This document shows positions 61,902 through 64,000 of a stretch of DNA of 64,000 nucleotides, in pieces. The DNA is from an uncultured Lachnospiraceae bacterium (GTDB taxonomy: Bacteria; Bacillota; Clostridia; Lachnospirales; Lachnospiraceae): the NCBI GenBank assembly GCA_900318375.1, contig ONKG01000001.1, forward strand, positions 111,036-175,035, in the 5' to 3' direction. The number at the start of each line of letters is the position of its first letter. Position 1 is the first letter of the stretch. The position numbers and the translations under genes were made by a program. The notes beneath the pieces are model-generated. The model was given only the letters and a program-made list of their open reading frames with translations. It was not told the origin of the DNA and searched no databases.

Positions 61902-63542
61902 TCAAACCCTCTCTATGGTGCGAAGCTTATCGCAGAAAGCAGTATGCCAGTCATTGTCCGCCTGCAGCAAACGTTCGTCCGCTGACAATTGTAATGACAC
62001 CTGTTCTTTTTCCGAACTGACTTCCTGAATCAAAGATTCAATCCGTTTCATATATAAGGCAGAAAGCTGCTCATAGTATTCACATAAACCAGAGTATGCC
62101 TCCTGAACCATCTGCTCTGCAATCGGGTCCACAATGTCTATAGCATAGGAACGCCAGTTTTCACAGTAGAAAGTAGTTTCCAGAACCGGCTCCTGGGAAG
62201 TGCTCTCCTGTGTTGTTTTAAAGAGTTTTCCAATCCCAAGAAAATCTTCTTTTGGTGTGACATACTGTTCCTCTTTAATTTTCATCAGTTCAGACGCAAT
62301 GTCCGGAATAGTATATTCGGAAAGCGGAGAAAGCACGGCATCGTCCGTGACAAAATCTTCTTTATAATTCGCATCTTTATAACAGGAATCACAACGGCCG
62401 AGAAGCATAACACTTATCCTGGAATAAATCTTCTCGATATTCTGTTTGTAATTCTCAAAAAGGCGATTCACTTCCGCCTCAAATTCATAAGCAAGGGCAG
62501 CCGCTTCATCTATTCTGGTAATCTTCGTTTTTCTTTTCTTCCACTCATTGATAGTGGCGACAAGACCGGATCTCGCTGAGACAAGTTCCTGCGGAATATC
62601 CAGATTCTCTTTGCCGGCAAACAAATCATATGCTGTTTTCAGCCTGCTCAATGTGTCATCCAGTTCTTTGATTTTCTCATGAATATCTTTGTTCATGATC
62701 TCACTTTGACGGTTTTCTTCTTCCAGAACTTCCCCGAGTGTACGAGTCTCTTTCTGAAACACTTTTACAGCATCATAAATATAATCTGAGATTGGAAAAA
62801 GTTCTATATACCTATAAATCTTTTCATCATTCGCAGCAGTCACAATCTGAGGCTCCTTGACGCCGAGATCCTGGATAGTCCTTGTAACCTGCGTTCTGAT
62901 TGCAGGGCTGATCATAAAAAACAGCTGTTCCTGCTTGACATCTTTTCTCTTCATCAGCGACAGGAGATTATATTGCAATGAAGCAGATGATTTACGATCC
63001 AAATAGAACAGAATTGGCGTACTGTGAAGGTCTGTTTTTCTAAGTTCGTCAACAGATTCCACATTGTCGACAGATATATTGAGTCCTTCAAAAAGACAGT
63101 CAGGTTTTACCGTGCCTCCAATCACCACATAGGGGTACATCTCGTTAAAGAGATCTCTGTGCGTGTCATGAAATTCGTTGAAATCAAATTTTCTGTTCGG
63201 ATTATTCTCGAGCCATTTCAATAAGTCTTCAACCGAGAGTAATTTCTGACGCCTGTCCGCTAGCTCTCCCTTATGAAAGAGAGGAACCAGATCCTTTCCT
63301 ACTCCCGCCTGTGCAAAAGATTTTTTGAGTTCTTCAAAGTCCAGTTCTGTTCCGGAAAAGTACAGTTCGAAATAGTAACCGTTCATTTCGTCATAAAATA
63401 CAGACGGGACTTTAGCAATCCATGTCTGCAGCTTTTCACCCTTATACTTTTCCACCAGGCTGTTAATTCTGGGAGGATTTCCATCAAACAGCACCTCCGT
63501 CTCCAGAAGGTACGGATTATAAACCAATTCTGCTCTTACCAT
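61902..63542 (-). CDS. Unknown coiled-coil protein, first gene of the operon
   Basis: 546 aa. An N-terminal alpha/beta region (1-230) with LKWLENNPNRKFDFNEFHDT and FYLDRKSSASLQYNLLSLMK is followed by a long coiled coil (about 270-390), a CDSC pair (RCDSCYKDANY, about residue 396) and a C-terminal helical part ending in another coiled coil. AAGGAG lies 7 nt before the ATG. No family is recognised. It heads the cotranscribed block with the HerA-like ATPase. Confidence 0.78.
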   Translation of the reverse strand: MVRAELVYNPYLLETEVLFDGNPPRINSLVEKYKGEKLQTWIAKVPSVFYDEMNGYYFELYFSGTELDFEELKKSFAQAGVGKDLVPLFHKGELADRRQKLLSVEDLLKWLENNPNRKFDFNEFHDTHRDLFNEMYPYVVIGGTVKPDCLFEGLNISVDNVESVDELRKTDLHSTPILFYLDRKSSASLQYNLLSLMKRKDVKQEQLFFMISPAIRTQVTRTIQDLGVKEPQIVTAANDEKIYRYIELFPISDYIYDAVKVFQKETRTLGEVLEEENRQSEIMNKDIHEKIKELDDTLSRLKTAYDLFAGKENLDIPQELVSARSGLVATINEWKKRKTKITRIDEAAALAYEFEAEVNRLFENYKQNIEKIYSRISVMLLGRCDSCYKDANYKEDFVTDDAVLSPLSEYTIPDIASELMKIKEEQYVTPKEDFLGIGKLFKTTQESTSQEPVLETTFYCENWRSYAIDIVDPIAEQMVQEAYSGLCEYYEQLSALYMKRIESLIQEVSSEKEQVSLQLSADERLLQADNDWHTAFCDKLRTIERV

Positions 63543-63659
63543 TTGTCTGCTCCTTGTGTATAAGTAATCGTCTAATAATCAATCTATCACTGAATTCCAA
63601 AATGACGCACCCAGATTTTAGGGAATATTATCTGTCAATGCTGCACTGAGTCTATTCAT
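63543..63659 (-). promoter_or_regulatory. Leader of the HerA/AAA operon
   Basis: A weak promoter (TTGGAA-N17-TATTAG, about 63602-63573) can be drawn upstream of the first gene. The small-RNA cassette ends just above it, so the operon could also be reached by read-through of that terminator. The element is only suggested by sequence. Confidence 0.3.
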
Positions 63660-63828
63660 TATAAAACGCGCATAAAAACGACTCTCTGGGCGTTCTTATA
63701 CGCGTAATTTACTACTCTTCCTTCATGTCAAATACATTCTCTTCTCGAAATAGCTATATTAGCTATATATATAGTAAAATCAAATTCAAGATTGGTATTA
63801 AATATAATTCAGGAATTCGTTTAGAAAC
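63660..63828 (-). ncRNA. Putative small RNA cassette, copy 4
   Basis: Perfect consensus promoter on the minus strand: TTGACA (63863-63858), 17 bp, TATAAT (63840-63835), AAATTTG. The body of about 169 nt contains an AT-rich centre with ATATAGCTAATATAGCTAT and the block TGACATGAAGGAAGAG. It ends at ACGCGTATAA...TTATGCGCGT (63665-63705) followed by TTTTA. It lies 120 bp upstream of the first gene of the HerA/AAA operon. Confidence 0.55.
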
Positions 63829-64000
63829 AAATTTATTATATGCATAACGAACTATAGTGTCAAATAATTATGTTATCATGTCCGATTATGTCCGAATTAG
63901 CGTTACTATTCACAGTGTTTTTAATCCATTAATACATCATTAAAATAGTATTTCTATTTGACATAACTGCTGACTGTGATTTTGCCCCTGTTTAGGGGCT
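63829..64000. other. AT-rich region to the window end
   Basis: It contains the copy 4 promoter and, at the edge, a hairpin GCCCC-TGTTTA-GGGGC (63984-63999) that may be cut off by the window end. No open frame is supported. Confidence 0.4.

Overview
The window reads as a low-to-mid GC Gram-positive (Bacillota) chromosome segment, most like a gut or rumen Lachnospiraceae-type clostridium. The reasons are strong AGGAGG-type ribosome binding sites, many lipoproteins with an MKK..LxACG signal, several small protein families and Rpn nucleases common in that group, and no outer-membrane genes. No rRNA, tRNA, CRISPR array or intact insertion sequence was seen. The species cannot be named from this window.

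Layout. 0-5 kb: partial lipoprotein, a fluoride-type CLC antiporter, a cation/proton antiporter and a divergent LysR regulator. 5-13 kb: coiled-coil protein, aminotransferase, two lipoproteins, a phosphomannose isomerase-ROK fusion and a PrsW-like membrane protease. 13-16.5 kb: a complete polar amino acid ABC importer (two permeases, ATPase, binding lipoprotein) behind a consensus promoter that overlaps an operator-like palindrome. 16.5-26 kb: lipoproteins (one frameshifted), a TPR protein, small proteins, an Rpn remnant and ComB. 26.5-30.5 kb: Na/phosphate cotransporter plus PhoB/PhoR-like pair behind a Pho-box-like promoter. 30.5-45 kb: a protein-kinase remnant, an SGNH lipoprotein, DUF503, a cell-wall-binding lipoprotein, a DUF3137-like protein, a C-type lectin/OmpA fusion, ACT and NPCBM-like proteins, an Rpn nuclease and a WYL regulator. 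45.9-53.2 kb: a TerD-type protein, an acidic propeller-like protein, a PPP phosphatase, a Cas4/DUF2779-like nuclease, a YjbR protein and a DUF5655 protein.

53.3-63.5 kb: a compact minus-strand operon, the best candidate for an undescribed system. In order of transcription it encodes a 546-aa coiled-coil protein, a 999-aa HerA/DUF87-type ATPase with a glycine-zipper insert, a 521-aa protein with a possible PD-(D/E)XK-like N-terminus and a glycine-zipper C-terminus, two unknown proteins with hydrophobic segments, a CbxX/CfqX-type AAA+ ATPase, a broken ORF and a DUF6994-like protein.

Two non-coding themes stand out. First, a cassette on the minus strand (near-consensus promoter TTGACA-N17-TATAAT with AAATTTG, a body of about 170-235 nt, then an ACGCG...CGCGT terminator hairpin) occurs at four places (18.6, 22.2, 34.9 and 63.7 kb). 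Half-copies end two genes (32.0 and 38.1 kb). It looks like a multicopy small-RNA or mobile transcription unit. Second, short tandem repeats are unusually common, and three genes (ManA-ROK, PrsW-like, WYL) have the 3' end of the coding sequence duplicated in tandem across the stop codon. A separate dispersed palindromic family carrying GGGACGGTYCT is also present.
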